Of a stretch of 64,000 nt of DNA, positions 55,001-64,000 are shown in pieces. The stretch comes from Anadara kagoshimensis (taxonomy: Eukaryota > Mollusca > Bivalvia > Arcoida > Arcidae), in NCBI GenBank assembly GCA_021292105.1, contig CM037868.1, positions 36,272,876 through 36,336,875 on the forward strand, in the 5' to 3' direction. Each line of letters opens with the position of its first letter. Position 1 is the first letter of the stretch. Made by a program: the position numbers and the translations under genes. Below the pieces are notes generated by a model that was not told the DNA's origin, did not search any database, and saw only the letters and a program-made list of their open reading frames with translations.

Positions 55001-58000
55001 GTCGCATACCGAAGGGAGATGGTTTTCTCTAAATGACCATCGTAATGTAAGTGGCAGCATTAGGTCACAATATTATTGTTCCTTTCACACAATTTTGATT
55101 ACACAAGTGGCGGTTGTAGCTAGTTAAACAGGAGGTGCTTACCCTTCCGGAGCACCCGGCCTCACTTTACTGGTAGATGTTAATGTGTCTAACCTAACTT
55201 GTCGGTTCCAAAGTTTTTACTTTGCCTTTGGATTGTGATTCGGACATGAATTAGTGTGTTTGTTTTTGATCACATGCAAATTAAATTAACTCTATGAACC
55301 TTCTACGTGTGTAATGGTAAACCAAGTTCCAATAATACAGATTTTTTTCATGGTCATATTTTATTTTATAAGGTCGAGTGATATCAAAACAAATTATTGG
55401 GGTTCAAGACCTTCAAAATATTTCTCAGCCATAATATGATTTAATTGATACTTACGTTTCATTTATGCCTTAGCTTCCAGTACAATGGCTACCACCAGAG
55501 AGTTTTCAGGAACCGTACAGGCATTATTTGATCAAAGGTGACGTTTGGGGATATGGTGAGTGATCTTAAATACTGTTAAACCAAAGTCCATTTCATAATT
55601 TAAATACAATGCACTTCTCCATAGTTATACTGCATTGTACTTTTGGACAGGGGGTTAAGTGTCTAAGTGTCTCTTATACGATAGATCACGGTTAATAGTG
55701 CCTCATACTGACTTTAGACAAAACACCATTACCTATGCCTTTAAGACAAATTAAAAATATTTTGTAAATGTTTATATCGGCGACTAATACACGATTCTTA
55801 AAAAGTCATTCTTGATGATTTTTCTTTAAATTTGACGTTAAATTCTTTCGGCATAAAACAGTAACTCGTTTCCGCTCAAAAAAGCATAAAACTAGTCATT
55901 TTAATCGTAATTATAGCAATTTTCTTAACACAATTATTATTTGCAAATCATTTTTATTATTTCTAAATTAGTAAAACACTTTCCACTAGGGAAGTGAGAC
56001 CAGGTGCTCTGGAAGTGAAAGCACATTTTGTTTAGCTAGTTACACTAGTCATGCGTGAAATCATTATTGAAATGAAAGAAACAGAGACCACATATTTATC
56101 AACAATATTGTGACAGCGGTCATAAAAACATTGTGCAGTCAATATTTACTAATGCGGTTTCTCCTTATTAATTTGACATTTGTTTCGTGTGCTAGCTGTT
56201 TGTCAAGTACATGCACTTCTGTTCATTTTTGTATTCTATTTTATCATATTGCATATTTAATTCATATTTTTGTCTCATCAAGGTGTAACTGTTTGGGAAA
56301 TATTGTCATATGGAGAAGAACCGTATAGTAGAGGAAATGAAAGAGTGGAAGAAATTATTTACAGAGACGACAGATTAACTAAACCAGATATTTGTCAAAG
56401 TAATCTGTACAGACTTCTTGTACGATGTAAGTAACATCATATCTGGAATAGAAAGCTTTGAATACAGTCGGATTTTACAATGTAAAGCTTGATACTTCAG
56501 ACATAAACCTATTGTTTTTCATGCAGTTACTGCAGACATAAATTAATGATTTTCCCATTATCTTACAATGGCAACAAGTTACAACTTGTAGATATAGAAG
56601 TTTTGCAATATTTTGTATATTGTCCTGGTAGTCGTGAGACTGAATGCCCCGCTAGCATGTACAAAACTGAGGTTATAGGTCACGAAGTTAAAAAAATATC
56701 AGCACCATATATTAAAGCGGTAAGTTGATTTAGCATAGATGGAACATTCTACGGAAAACAAAAAAGCAAATTTTGTCTATCTGGGTGGCTGACTGGAATT
56801 ATATAATTAGTCATATGTAGCATTTTCCATATAAAGTCTTTATGACCTTGAATGAAGGTCAAAATCAAATTTATGGCTCAACACGCTGTTTCAATGTACG
56901 AAGATTAATGAATATATGCCTTTTTGGTTCACGACAAGAACTGAAGGTCGCTGGCAAATCCATTCACAAACTTTGTAGAACTCAACATGCTGATTCTTTA
57001 TCTAAAGTTTGATAATATAGAACTCTTTTTAGTGTTGTTATGTATAACGTACCTGTGACCGTGAACAAAAGCCAAGGACAAATATACACACATATTTTTA
57101 AAACTCAACACGCTGATTTTATGCGTGAAATTTGATGACGATATTCTTTTTAAGTAATGACATAAATTCACAAATGATCACTGATAATAAATAATAATAA
57201 ATACGTTATAATACATGGTTACGTTTTAAGATACTTATTGATATCTAAACCTTTAACGGTATATTTTGTACGAAAGTCATATGCTGCTTAGATGTAGAGG
57301 TGTTTTTTCTGTTTTTCTATCTATATGACGCTAAACTTTGAAATCACTGAAAAAAATGACGTTGTGGTGGTGCCAGTTCGTGTATTAGTACTTTCGTTTA
57401 AGTTTGGGACAAAACTTACTTGGGTGTCATGTGAATTTGTGCGTCAAGATATCAGCTAAAACAACACAAACCAAGTGATTTCACATCAGCTTTTATTATT
57501 CTTATTGCATAAATAAATTAGCAATTTCTTTATTTATCTAGGTTGGGACAGTGATTATGAAATGAGACCAACATTTGAAGATTTAATTGAAAAACTAAAT
57601 TCTGCAAATGATAAACCAGAAAGATTTATCAATACAAGTGTTAAGGTATCATTCTGCTACTTGCAAATATACACAACGATATTGCAAGCCTAGGCTTATC
57701 AAGGTCCTCAAAAACCTTTTATGGCCGTCACAATAGTATTGTTGATGAGTGTGATGTCTCTATGTCCAGGGTTGTCCTGGATATATTTTACTTCCATAGG
57801 TCCATGTTTCTTTCACGCAATTTTGATTACACACGTGGCGGGTATAGCTAGCTAAATAGGAGGTGCTTATCCTTCCAGAGGACCTGATCTAATTTCCCTG
57901 GTGGAAGTTCACGTCTCTAACCTAACATGTCAATTCAAGTTTTTACTTTGCTTCTGGGTTGTGATTCGGACATGAATTAGTATGTTTGTGTTTTGATCTG

Positions 58001-61000
58001 AAAAGTCTCAGTGAAATTAAAGAACGTTTCTCCAATATTAGTCTTGTACTAGAAAGACGTAAGTGGTAAAAAAACAAACATACCAAAATACAGTAAAAAT
58101 CTCTAAAAACTGGTACATTTAGTTGAATACGTGAACCAAAGAAGTGAAGCCCATTGCTCAAAAACACATTCTTGAGAATTTATAATGTATATGGTCCTGC
58201 TAAATAAAATTATTTTTAAAAATGTACCTATAAAATACCAGTACATGTCCAAATCACAATCCTAAAAGCACAGTAAAAAATAACACTGATAAAGTAAGAA
58301 AAACGCATGAACCTAACCAAGGAGACTAATTTAATCATTCTTAAAAGGAATGATGGACATGTTTATTTTTGCATGCAGACGTAATCATAAATAATTAATA
58401 TTCTGGTAATGTGGTTGTCTGAACTGTCATTATACACAGATTACAAAGATAATCCAATGGATTTTTGTTCATGTCCGAGTTTAGCTTAATTGCGTTTTAA
58501 GTGGGTAAAATTTTGCCTAATCTATTTTTTCTCTATAATTTACTTTTCCACATTTTCAGTAAAATGTTTTAATTCAGTTTAGAATAGAACATCCTTAATC
58601 AACTAATTTACCATGTTTAATGATCTAAATGTTTTATCATACCACTGCGATAGCTCATTTGGTAGAGTGTTTGATCCGTAAGTGGGGGGGTCGTTGGTTC
58701 GAACACAGGCAAGGTCTGACCCAAGACTTGAAAGTGGGTAGTGACTGTTCTTTCGCCAAGCACTCGGCATTATGAAATGAAAGTCATGGTTCTTTCGAAT
58801 GGGAACTTAAAATAAACGAGGTCCCGTGTCACGGGGGGCTTGGCACGATAAAGAACCCTGCTGTATAATGCCATCAGCGCAACGCATAGACAAAATTTCT
58901 GCACCTTCGCCTATATATGACAACGTCTCGATATAAGGGAAATATTCTTGCTTTGGACATTAAACACCATTACTCACTCACTCACTATATGTTTAATCAA
59001 AATATATATTTTTCAGCGTTTACCAAATAGAACGCGATCCTCCTTTCAAAAGAAGACGAAGACAAAACAAATAATTCAGAAAAATTGATTAAGAAAATAT
59101 TGGATGAAATGGCTAAGAAGGCACAAAAGAAAAGAGAAAGTGAAAGAGGTACAACCAATATTTGAATTATTTGCTATAAAATAAATAGGAGTAGACACAA
59201 AAATGTATTTTAGAAACATTTTACAAAAAAAGAAGAAAAAAACAACAATCGAAACACATATTATACCACTTTTACTTTTACAGCACTAGACGACCATTCG
59301 GAATACAATTCCTCATCAGTAGTGCTAGGACCAAATGGTGAAACTAAAATTTTCAAGATGTTGAAAAATATCCAAAGGACCAAAATATATTTACCAAATT
59401 CAGACAAGGAAATACTCTACATGAGGGAGTATACCTTTATTTTAATTTAATTTTCAGATTTTCAAATTTTAAATAGCATGCAATTTAGATAAAAATATAT
59501 TTCTGACAATACAAAATTATTGCCTACATATAATAAAATTATATGTTCTCTTTATATTCTATATATAAGGGTTATCTGTACATGGTAAAATATGTTTTTC
59601 ACCAAATATATCTATTTTGTATTTTGTAATCTTATTTATAGAGTTGTGTCTGACAACTCGGCACACCACACATTCACCTGTAATACACGTAAAACTTGCC
59701 TAAATAAACTTTTTTTTGTTTATAAATACATACATATTATATACACAGTGTTTATGTACAACCCTTTGCCTAAATAAACTGGTAATACTCGATAATTTCC
59801 GAGACCCCATAATTTTCCAGCGGCGACCTTATTGTTGACGTACATGGTGTTAAGCTGCTGAAGAAATACTATATGTATTTCTTTGAATCAACAAAAACAA
59901 ACATACTATCTATGTCCGAATCACAATCCAGAAGCAAAGTAAAAACTGGACTGACAAGTTAGGTTAGACACGTAACTTCCACCAGGAAGTGAGGCCGGGT
60001 GCTCCGGAAGGGTAAGCACCTCCTGTTTAGCTAGCTACACCCGCTAACATATTGGTTTGTGTGGTATTTTGAGAGTTTTTAAAGTTTCGTTTTAAGCCAA
60101 AATGATATAATTTGTGAATTCTGTACATAATATTACTACAATGACTCTTATTCAAATCAATCTAATTTAACTCCAATTTTATCGAACACATGCATTGAAT
60201 CCGTAAAAATGACAAATAACATTTACCAGGTTCATAAAGACATATTTGCAATTTTATACACACGTGGCAATCAATTTTGCAAATTCTAAGGAAAGACTTG
60301 TTGATTATCCTTGATAGATGTCTACTTCCTAACAGGATATAACAATGTAGCATTATGATAATCTCTTATTACTGGAATGTTAGGGTATGTATATCACACT
60401 TTAAACGATAATAATTTATTGTAAAAAATGAAAGTTGTATTCGAGTTTTAAACCTTTAGTCGGAAATAGATCATTGGTATCACTGACTGATACGGATTCT
60501 TTTCATCCCATTAAAATTAGGTGTAATAGAATGATTAGCATATTATTATTATTATTATTATTATTATATTATTATTATCACAATTCATAATTATACGCAC
60601 TGACAAAAACTTCACTTTTCATTATTATTAATATTAGCGAAATTTAATTTCAAGCGTATTTCATCTCATCTCAAATGGTTGAGCGACTGTTTTTGTATTT
60701 CAAAGGTTTAGTTAGTTAAATTACATGCGGCTACAACTTGCTTTATTATATTAATTAGTTTCAAGATTACAAATTCCAGAAGAAATAAGAAAGGGCGATG
60801 AAACTTCAATACAGAAATTTACAGAAGCAATGAGAAATGGTGTAGAAAATGTATACCACGTCAAAATTATGGTTATTGGTCCAGTGGCTAGTGGTAAAAC
60901 CTCGCTTACAAATCGATTACTCGGGAATATAACTGGTAACAATTTTGATATGACAAGAGAAAGCACCAATGGAATAGATATAGGAACTTGTGTTGTATCT

Positions 61001-63169
61001 ATCCCCAATAAAGAATGGATCAGAAATGCCGGTAAATATGATTGTGTAGTTAAATGGATTACGTATGCACCACTAGTATTATATGTTCTTCATGTATCCG
61101 TTTTGTGGTTTATTATAAGCCACTTGTCTTTTTAAGGAAAATTTAAAACATTGTTTGTTTTTGTAGGTTTTTAATTTAAAAAATATTACCAATCAAAAAC
61201 AAACATATTAATCTATGCCCTAATCACAATCCAAAAACAAAGTAAAAACTTTGAAACTCACAAGTTAGGTTAAAACGTGAACTTCCACCAGGGAAGTGTG
61301 CCTAGGTGTTCCGGAAGGGTAAGTGCCTCCTGTTACGCTGCTACACGTGTCTTTGGAGATGACTTCATTGAGGGCTTTGTGTTTCAAAGTTTGCCAATGG
61401 CTACTAAGACCATTCACTATTTTCGAATGGCTTCATTGAAGGCGCGATGATACAGTTGTAGATAACATTTCATATTGATAAGGAAATGTTGGATCAGTCA
61501 TAATTTGATTTGATATTTGCAGACGCAGAGTTGAATCCATTCGACCATGATGCAAGGACTGCTAAGATTCTGTTTAAGATGAATGCGGATGATATGAGAC
61601 CAAAAGAACCAAAAAGAGCCCAGTCAATGTCATTCAGTTTACCGTCTCCAACACGAGAGAAATCAGATGCTTTTGCAACAAAGAGTAATGATGTCATTGC
61701 ACCCGAATCGACAGGATTGACTGAAAATGCCGAACTCCCAACTAAGAAAGTCAGTGATACAAATGAAGAGGTATCATATACATCGACAAAGGACCAAGAC
61801 CAACCAAAATCCATCAACCCAGAAAAGTTGAAAAGCTTGAAAACTGCAACTAGGAAGGCGAAGGAGCTTGGACCAAAGGAGAAAGGCGACATTAGTGATG
61901 TTTCCGTTTGGGATTTCGGTGGTCATTTCGTGTTCTACTCCACACATCAGGTGTTCATGTCGAGAAGAGCTATATATCTAGCTGTTACTGACATCACAAA
62001 AGATGCTGAAGAGATCATGAATCATGACAAATACTTAATGGATATGTTTGGAAAAACCGATATGAAATATGGAGGTAAGAGCCATTGCACTAACCCTCTT
62101 GCTGCCAAATGGACATATGTGTACTCTACAGACAGCTGCCATACTGACACATATGTCCTTTTAATGGAATTGACAACTCTTGGTTTAAATGCTTAGAGAT
62201 ACCCAAATTCTTTTGAAAAGTAAACAAAAATGTAAAATGTTGACTAATGATGTCATATGACTACAAGCGCGTCTGGCGTTATATTCTATTGTTGATGTCA
62301 TATCATTTCGCATTGTGAACTTCAATTTGACACTGCCAACGTTGCGTTGAAAATTAATTTGGCAGCAAAAAGTTTAAACTACAAATGTATAAACATCCAC
62401 GCAGAACCTGGAATACATGTAAATTTCTTGCCAATTACATTAATTCCACACTCTATTAACATTTTGAATTAAAACAGGGTTAGTAATAAGTACAAAGTAA
62501 GTGGGTAAGTAGTAGAGTTGGAGGACTCAGTCATAAGAATTTAAAATTTGAGACACCGTGCTCTCGGTTAATGTTCGGAATTAGGACAGAGTATCAAATG
62601 GTTTTCCCGGTTTCAGTTTAACGTGACTTGGGGATAATTATTTTTTGTCTGTGGCATACTGAATTTTAGCTAGCATCTTAATGTCGCCATGAGTGCGCGC
62701 CAGTATCAATCCTTAGATCAATCCTTAAGAGATTGATAATCTTGAACTCGTTATGAAAATCTAAAAAATTAAGATGCGACGTTAAACAACATCCATACTA
62801 CATTCTCCAATTGAATTTATCTTATGAATTAGTCCGACTAATCAGACCACTAAACCCCCATTTTAATTTTTGACTTGTTGGGCGAGGTAAGGAAATATTG
62901 GAAGTTATCGACGCGTGTTTTTGTTTCTGCCGTTTTCGCCAGAAATTTCAAGAATTCAATAATGGAAGCTGTCAGACCACAAACATCCAACAAGTCAAAA
63001 ATTAAAATAGGAGTTTAGTGGTCTGACTAGTCGGACTACTAATGAATATAATTCCATATTTCTTGCAGAATCATTAATGTTTTGGCTGAACTCTGTATCA
63101 ACTTACTGTGGAGAGGACAAGAGGGGCCCACCAGTCATATTGGTTGTGACACATACAGATCAGTTAAAG
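44231..63169 (+). CDS. Ankyrin - tyrosine-kinase-like pseudokinase - Roc GTPase gene, 16 exons, incomplete at 3'
   Basis: Exons are 44231-44409, 45812-46010, 46387-46443, 47185-47292, 48720-48767, 49775-49894, 51255-51512, 53413-53476, 54218-54312, 55474-55555, 56283-56426, 57542-57645, 59031-59148, 60759-61031, 61523-62074 and 63069-63169. All have GT-AG borders and phases that join without a stop, giving 834 codons. Order: ankyrin-like repeats (about residues 1-165), a linker, a kinase fold (about 185-485), a basic helical linker, then a Roc-type GTPase (about 545-834). The COR domain expected after Roc would lie beyond the window. Roc proteins are GTP-controlled switches. A kinase before Roc is the reverse of LRRK2, and it differs from DAPK1 (kinase-ankyrin-Roc). 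The acceptors at 51255 and 59031 are not the first AG available and are chosen to keep the frame. Function is unknown; signalling or immune roles are inferred. Confidence 0.85.
45005..45200 (+). mobile_element. tRNA-like SINE, family D
   Basis: GCCTCGGTAACCGAACGGTC followed by TAAAGGTCTCGC resembles a Leu/Ser-type tRNA head. The B box is degraded. Confidence 0.45.
45215..45700. repeat. Intronic repeat also present at 63495-63690
   Basis: The ACGCCCACAATGTTCCG, AGTGTCAGTGACGTCATTAA and TTTACGTGTAATTCAAGCAT blocks are shared in order with the end of the window. A preceding imperfect palindrome (ATATGGACCGTCATTTTGAT / GTTACGGTCCATATCC) lies at 45330-45400. Confidence 0.7.
46038..46088. repeat. 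(CT)n microsatellite
   Basis: About 25 CT units just after exon 2. Confidence 0.95.
46500..46870. repeat. R1-tail tandem array and MITE fragment
   Basis: Five tandem 49-bp units of the antisense R1 tail (AATCCATATCTAAATCAAAA, CAGAAGCAAAGTAAAAACAA) are followed by a fragment of the MITE found complete at 62828-63047. Confidence 0.85.
46990..47172. repeat. R4 copy
   Basis: CAACCTGCCTTAAAG to GACAGGTTTAACTGTA. It ends 12 bp before exon 4. Confidence 0.75.
47293..48719. other. Intron; R1 copy at 48225-48440
   Basis: Apart from R1, two imperfect inverted blocks (GAGCTCCAGATAAGAATTTG at 47417 and ATCTGGAGCTCTGATTTGAT at 47768) bracket a 370-bp MITE-like segment. Confidence 0.6.
48797..49012 (-). 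mobile_element. 3' end of a non-LTR retrotransposon ORF2
   Basis: Minus-strand translation gives TPPGKRSRGRQKETWRRSV then KEMKEKGWTW and WKSSAKALCA. This basic Trp-rich end follows the reverse transcriptase in many LINEs. Everything upstream is missing. Confidence 0.65.
49290..49645 (-). mobile_element. SINE A copy
   Basis: Antisense full-length copy, ending in the head ACTGAGCTATGGCAGTGG. Confidence 0.85.
50080..50285 (-). repeat. R1 copy with triplicated block
   Basis: GAGTTGACTTGAGAAAGAAACA is repeated three times within the antisense R1. Confidence 0.75.
50525..50840 (+). mobile_element. tRNA-like SINE, family C
   Basis: GGCCACGGTGGCCTAATGAA, a B-box-like TTCGAGTACAACTC, and the body with GTCGCACTGAGTGCGCGC. 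Opposite orientation to 40720. Confidence 0.7.
50846..51118. mobile_element. R3 complete copy (MITE-like)
   Basis: TTTACAGCACTAGACGGCCG at the left and CGGCCGTCTAGTGCTGTAAA at the right are perfect inverted ends about 270 bp apart. A similar pair brackets 52015-52545. Confidence 0.8.
51715..51810 (-). repeat. R1 fragment
   Basis: CAATCCAGAAGCAAAGTAAA region, antisense. Confidence 0.65.
52015..52545. mobile_element. R3-bounded segment
   Basis: CAGCACTAGACGGGCG and CGGCCGTCTAGTGCTG ends in inverted orientation, with AT-rich unrelated interior. Confidence 0.6.
52846..52995. repeat. Near-perfect palindrome, about 147 bp
   Basis: The arm with GTAATATTGAATTTATTAAA matches the inverse of TTTAATAAATTCAATATTGC. 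The centre TTATGCAACGAGCC-TTGGCGAGTTGCATAA is itself palindromic, so the whole can fold into one long hairpin. Confidence 0.9.
53477..54217. other. Intron; R1 fragments at 53585-53715 and 53790-53905
   Basis: The R1 3' half occurs twice. A short direct repeat (CATATTAATACTTT) lies near 53980-54060. Nothing else is seen. Confidence 0.6.
54440..55275. repeat. R3 (54440-54605) and R1 (55070-55275) copies in an intron
   Basis: The R3 3' end with CGAAACGGCTGTCTAGTGC; R1 with GTAGCTAGTTAAACAGGAGG. Confidence 0.75.
55985..56130 (-). repeat. R1 fragment
   Basis: GGGAAGTGAGACCAGGTGCT to TCAACAATATTGTGAC, antisense. It lies just upstream of exon 11. Confidence 0.65.
56427..57541. other. Intron with no further exon called
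   Basis: A 60-codon open stretch at 56546-56728 ends before GTAAGT and has an ordinary-looking sequence. Including it would interrupt the kinase fold between exons 11 and 12, which join correctly without it, so it is left out. Confidence 0.5.
57680..57995 (+). repeat. R1 near-full copy
   Basis: GCAAGCCTAGGCTTATCAAG through GAATTAGTATGTTTGTG. Confidence 0.8.
58640..58985 (+). mobile_element. SINE A full-length copy
   Basis: The head CTGCGATAGCTCATTTGGTA, a B-box-like GGTTCGAACACAGG and the tail CATTAAACACCATTACTCA. Confidence 0.85.
59275..59520 (-). repeat. R3 copy
   Basis: ACAGCACTAGACGACC then GAATACAATTCCTCATCAGT, antisense. Confidence 0.75.
59885..60060 (-). repeat. R1 copy
   Basis: CAATCCAGAAGCAAAGTAAA to GTTTAGCTAGCTACACCCGC, antisense. 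It is one of the least diverged. Confidence 0.8.
60540..60582. repeat. (ATT)n microsatellite
   Basis: About 13 ATT triplets with one interruption. Confidence 0.9.
61190..61345 (-). repeat. R1 copy
   Basis: CAATCCAAAAACAAAGTAAA to TGTTACGCTGCTACACG, antisense, between exons 14 and 15. Confidence 0.75.
62828..63047. mobile_element. Palindromic MITE
   Basis: TAGTCCGACTAATCAGACCA and TGGTCTGACTAGTCGGACTA are inverted ends with CTAAACCCCCATTTTAA continuing the match. A fragment lies at 46745-46870. Confidence 0.8.
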
Positions 63170-64000
63170 GTATCACTTTTATTCTATTGATACTTGCTCA
63201 CCCATATTCTAACGACTTCTTAAAATAGTTCTGCTTTCTAGAACATTACTAAAAATTTAAGACATTTAAGGTTCAGTTTTTATTGTATGTTTTGTAATAC
63301 ACGTATACTGCAGTGCTAGGGACGTTAAATCGCTTGTTGTGTAAGGCGTGTATTGACATATTGAAAACTTCTTCATGACTGACCTGATGGTCATCTCTGA
63401 TCGACTTGGAGATGACATGTTTGGCTAATATTTTTGTGGATTTTTACTTTTATAAACGTAGGAATACCGGACAATCTAATGTTCTCTTCCATCGTAGAAT
63501 TGACGTATCGTCGGCCACGCCCACAATGTTCCGCCACCAAAGCAGCGTCACGGCAACTTATGACGTTCTAGTGTCAGTGACGTCATTAAACCGCACAATT
63601 CAGGCCGAGTTTTCATTCTTTTTACGTGTAATTCAAGCATGACGGGCCTTTGTCGGAACATAGTGGGCGTGACCAGCGATCCCTCAATTGGATGACAGTC
63701 TCGATATAAATAAAATAATCTTAACTGGACCGTAAGATACTATAACTTCACTGAACTTTAGTTCTGTACCTTTATGAGAAATATTCATTCTTTACCATTC
63801 ATTAATTAAATTTGCTGCTAGTTAAAATTTGAAAATTCCCAAAAGGTATAATTTCTTATACATAGTATTTCCTTAGCTAAATTTTATTAATTTTTTTTTA
63901 TTATTTGGTTTTTTTTCAATCCCTTAAAAGAAATTTAGGTGTCACAACTTTTGTCCAAGTACTTTTGATGAGCAATTGTATTCCGAAACGGTCGCCTAGT
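63170..64000. other. Intron sequence with repeats to the window end
   Basis: Contains a copy of the 45215-45700 repeat (63495-63690), a SINE-tail-like piece (63700-63735) and an R3 copy running off the end (from about 63820). No exon is seen after 63169. Confidence 0.6.

Larger units (their letters stand above)
49775..57645 (+). other. Pseudokinase exons 6-12 of the Roc gene
   Basis: The tyrosine-kinase-type fold is recognisable: SLEHQNICRLIGVL, ITQYMPLGTLNTFV, IVLRDLAARNILV, LPVQWLPPESF, KGDVWGYGVTVWEILSYGEE and MRPTFEDLI. The glycine loop is degraded (YLGRPDSVIKSF). The beta-3 lysine position reads VVIAYFK. The helix-C glutamate is not found, and DFG is NFR (KIANFRMARLV). The Asp of the catalytic loop (LRDLAARN) is kept, with His changed to Leu. 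ATP-dependent catalysis is unlikely, and a regulatory pseudokinase is the better reading. Glycine-loop residues come from exon 6 and the beta-3 strand from exon 7. Confidence 0.8.
60759..63169 (+). other. Roc GTPase exons 14-16
   Basis: The P-loop is GPVASGKTSLTNRL. Switch I is within RESTNGIDIGTCVV. The G3 motif VWDFGGHFVFYSTHQVFMS follows, and the G4 motif is ILVVTHTDQLK. This set is typical of Roc domains. Between switch I and G3, exon 15 adds a charged, Ser/Thr/Lys-rich insert of more than 100 residues. The exons give an intact frame. The rest of Roc and any COR domain are outside the window. Confidence 0.85.

Noticed and set aside
56546-56728. Extra exon between kinase exons 11 and 12
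   Set aside because: It would add about 60 residues in the last helices of the kinase fold, while exons 11 and 12 join in phase to give the expected motif order.

Overview
The window is animal nuclear DNA. It has spliced genes with GT-AG introns, many tRNA-derived SINEs and MITEs, long microsatellites, and a Roc-GTPase gene of the type expanded in lophotrochozoans. A bivalve mollusc is my best guess, from the style of the repeats and genes; this is inference, not proof.

Layout. 1-2114 holds the last two visible exons of an unrecognised Ser-rich protein gene (+). 2.1-11.2 kb is gene-free and contains two minisatellites; the larger is about 2.1 kb of a 71-bp unit. 11250-27114 is a complete, recently inserted Maverick/Polinton (adintovirus-like) element. 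It has near-identical 1.6-kb terminal inverted repeats and a 6-bp target duplication (GTAGTA), and it sits inside an older host SINE. 31205-33505 (-) holds five exons of a BRICHOS-domain protein. 33.7-44.1 kb is repeat-dominated. 44231-63169 (+) holds 16 phase-consistent exons of a gene encoding ankyrin-like repeats, a tyrosine-kinase-like pseudokinase and a Roc GTPase domain; it runs off the window.

The viral element carries the morphogenesis set on one strand: packaging ATPase, a small virion-associated protein, a chromodomain retrovirus-type integrase, penton, a small basic virion protein, double-jelly-roll major capsid protein, adenovirus-type protease, and another small basic protein. 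No family-B DNA polymerase is visible. There are several PC4-like (ssDNA-binding p15 fold) proteins instead: two overlapping soluble ones, and three copies of a membrane-anchored version. Nearly every gene has a TATA box shortly upstream, and two junctions overlap by ATGA.

Seven frame breaks occur in the element, and all continue in the -1 frame, as if one base had been lost from a short run. The integrase, penton and capsid ORFs are uninterrupted. A tRNA-like fold with a perfect B box follows two of the membrane PC4 copies.

The most interesting items are the polymerase-less capsid-bearing element with its PC4 family, the duplicated tRNA-like structure, the one-directional pattern of breaks, and the ankyrin-pseudokinase-Roc gene. 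Gene families were assigned by reading motifs, with no database search.
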